8,250 nucleotides of DNA from an uncultured Eubacteriaceae bacterium (GTDB lineage: Bacteria > Bacillota > Clostridia > Lachnospirales > CAG-274): contig CALIRN010000311.1 of the NCBI GenBank assembly GCA_938042265.1, positions 1 to 8,250 of the forward strand, read 5' to 3'. A model generated the notes under the pieces. That model made no database searches. It had not been told where the DNA came from and worked only from the letters and a program-made list of their open reading frames with translations. How positions within the stretch are numbered: position 1 is the stretch's first letter; each line of letters starts with the position of its first letter. The translations under genes and the position numbers were made by a program. This document shows positions 6,691 to 8,250 of the stretch, in pieces.

Positions 6691-8250
6691 TTACTTAATC
6701 ATATCAATAAACTCCTGCTCACTGATAATGGGAATACCCAATTCCTTAGCCTTTTTATTTTTTGAAGAGCCTGAATTTACATCATTGTTGATAAGGTATG
6801 AGGTTTTTGAGGACACACTGCCTGTCGTTTTACCTCCAAGCCTTTCAATATCAGCCTGAAGCTCCCTGCGGTTTTTATAGATATACACATCACCCGTTAC
6901 GACAAAGCTAAGGCCTTCAAGCTTTTGCCCTGCCGTATTTTCCGCATCGCCCGTGGGATTAACATATTTAAGTACCTCATTAAGCAGAGAAACATTTTCC
7001 TCATGGCTGAAATAGCGTTCAATGGCTTTTGCTATAATCTCGCCAAAGCCCTCAACCTCCACAAGCTCTTCAGCCTTTGCCTCCATTATTTTTTTTAAAT
7101 CGTTGTCATAATACCTGCAAAGGAGCTTTGCATTGCTTAAGCCCACATGATTAATACCAAGTGCGTAAATAAAGTTGGGCAGCTGCACCGTTTTTGACCT
7201 TTCAACGGCATCAATCAGATTATTATAGGATTTTTCTCCAAAGCCCTCCATTGCCATAATCTCATTTTTAAAACGGCTCAGCTTAAATATATCGGGGTAT
7301 TTGTCAAGAAAGCCCTTTTCAATAAATTTCTCAATGGTTGCCTCGGAAAGTCCCTCAATATTCATTGCATCTCTTGATACAAAATGAGCAAGTGAGCTGA
7401 TACGCTGAGCACGGCAGTTAGGGTTTGTACACTTAAGTGCCTTGCCGTCACGCAAGGCAACAATCTCAGTTTCCTCATGACAGACAGGGCATTTTTCCGG
7501 TATGGACGCATTGCCGCTTTTTGTCAGGTTTTCCGCCACCTGAGGAATAATCATATTAGCCTTGTATACGGTAATTGTATCGCCTATTCCAAGCTGTAAA
7601 TCCTCTACAATGCTGACATTATGCAGGCTTGCCCTGCTTACTGTAGTGCCCTCCAGCTCCACGCTTTCAAATACCGCAATAGGGTTAATAAGTCCCGTTC
7701 TTGACGTATTCCAGTAAATATCGGTAAGGGTTGTTTCCGCAGTTTCGTCCTTCCATTTAAAGGCAATTGAATCCCTTGGAAATTTAGCCGTTGCGCCAAG
7801 GCTTTCCGAATAGCTTATACTGTTATAGGTAAGCACAAGCCCGTCTGTTGCAAAGGCATTGTCGGAAATTTTAGCCTCAAATTCCCTTACGGCAGCCTCA
7901 ACGGTCTGTGCGGTCACTCTTTTGCGTATAACACTCTCAAATCCCAGGCTATCCAGAAAATTCCTTACCCTCTGCCTTTACAAGTGAAAATGCAATAAAG
8001 CTTACATTTCTCCTTGCGGCAATACTGCTGTCAAGCTGACGTACCGTACCGCTGCACAGATTACGTGGGTTTTTATACTGCTCATTTTCCCCAAGCTCAT
8101 TATTTATGCGCTCAAACTCCTTAAAGGATATAACTGCCTCTCCGCGCAGAACAAGCTCTCCCATAAACGGAATTTTAAGGGGTATATTTTTAAAGCACCT
8201 CGCATTATGGGTAATATCCTCACCCGTTTCACCGTTGCCTCTTGTTACGG
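6691..8250 (-). CDS. ligA: NAD-dependent DNA ligase, 5' end cut by window edge and split by a frameshift
   Basis: LigA seals DNA nicks using NAD. The gene reads leftward; about 518 codons are visible and the first roughly 130-150 residues, with the KxDG nucleophile lysine, lie outside. The first segment (8248 to 7949) reads VTRGNGETGEDITHN, LRGEAVIS, NPRNLCSGTVRQLD and then stops at TAG 7951-7949. A +1 shift at the T4 run restores LDSLGFESV in frame to 6691. There follow FATDGLVLTYN (canonical DGVVIK; lysine replaced by Thr), FPRDSIAFKW (family PRWAIAFKF), the OB fold (SRTGLINPIAVFESVELEGTTVSRASLHN), a zinc finger CPVC-x16-CTNPNC, helix-hairpin-helix repeats (GFGEKSYNNL, VEGFGEIIAKAI) and a C-terminal BRCT domain with ERLGGKTTGSVS. 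Domain order is complete after the cut. Identity is secure; whether the gene is intact depends on the frameshift. Confidence 0.93.
7949..7970 (-). other. ligA: frameshift site in ligA
   Basis: The minus strand reads GGT AAG GAA TTT TCT GGA TAG, ending the upstream frame at 7949. Dropping one T from the TTTT run (plus-strand AAAA, 7957-7960) gives GAA TTT CTG GAT AGC CTG GGA TTT (EFLDSLGF), which matches the usual LigA linker and joins the 3' part without loss. A single extra base in a short homopolymer suggests a sequencing or assembly error, a recent mutation, or less likely a +1 recoding site. Confidence 0.85.

Noticed and set aside
7438..7459. Perfect 8-bp inverted repeat TGCCTTGC/GCAAGGCA with a 6-base loop inside ligA
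   Set aside because: It encodes the loop between the zinc-finger cysteine pairs and has no T-tract; probably a by-product of codon choice.
1..8250. Defence island, mobile element, CRISPR or prophage content
   Set aside because: All genes but one match housekeeping or widespread families, base composition looks even throughout, and no direct repeats, integrase, transposase or tRNA-linked junction was seen.

Overview
This window looks like an ordinary chromosomal segment of an AT-rich Gram-positive bacterium, most likely a Clostridia-class Firmicute (an uncultured gut or anaerobe lineage would fit). The basis is frequent ATA, AGA and AAT/AAA codons, strong AGGAGG-type ribosome binding sites, a yqeG-aroE-aroK cluster, a DUF815 AAA+ ATPase and a LigA of divergent type. 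No RNA gene, CRISPR array, insertion sequence, integrase or phage gene was seen, and no gap between genes exceeds about 90 bases.

Layout. On the minus strand, positions 1853 down to 1 hold a tightly overlapping cluster transcribed leftward: a YqeG-type HAD phosphatase, shikimate dehydrogenase (aroE) and shikimate kinase (aroK, cut by the left edge). AroE and AroK catalyse consecutive steps of aromatic amino acid synthesis (3-dehydroshikimate to shikimate to shikimate 3-phosphate). A 90-base AT-rich divergent promoter region (1854-1943) separates this cluster from a rightward one: an Orn/Lys/Arg-type PLP decarboxylase, a DUF815 AAA+ ATPase starting 1 base after its stop, and a small one-pass membrane protein of unknown function. 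A clear intrinsic terminator (5073-5098) closes this group and sits only 6 bases before the ribosome binding site of the next gene, xylB (xylulokinase). A bidirectional terminator (6649-6690) lies between xylB and the convergent ligA (NAD-dependent DNA ligase). ligA runs off the right edge and is split by an apparent one-base frameshift near 7957-7960.

Functionally these are mostly housekeeping genes: aromatic biosynthesis, polyamine-type amino acid decarboxylation, a pentulose kinase and DNA ligation. I found no convincing new multi-gene system. The points most worth a second look are the ligA frameshift, the LigA motif IV lysine replaced by threonine, the terminator placed directly in front of xylB, the uncharacterised membrane-anchored beta-domain protein, and the coupling of the decarboxylase to the DUF815 ATPase.
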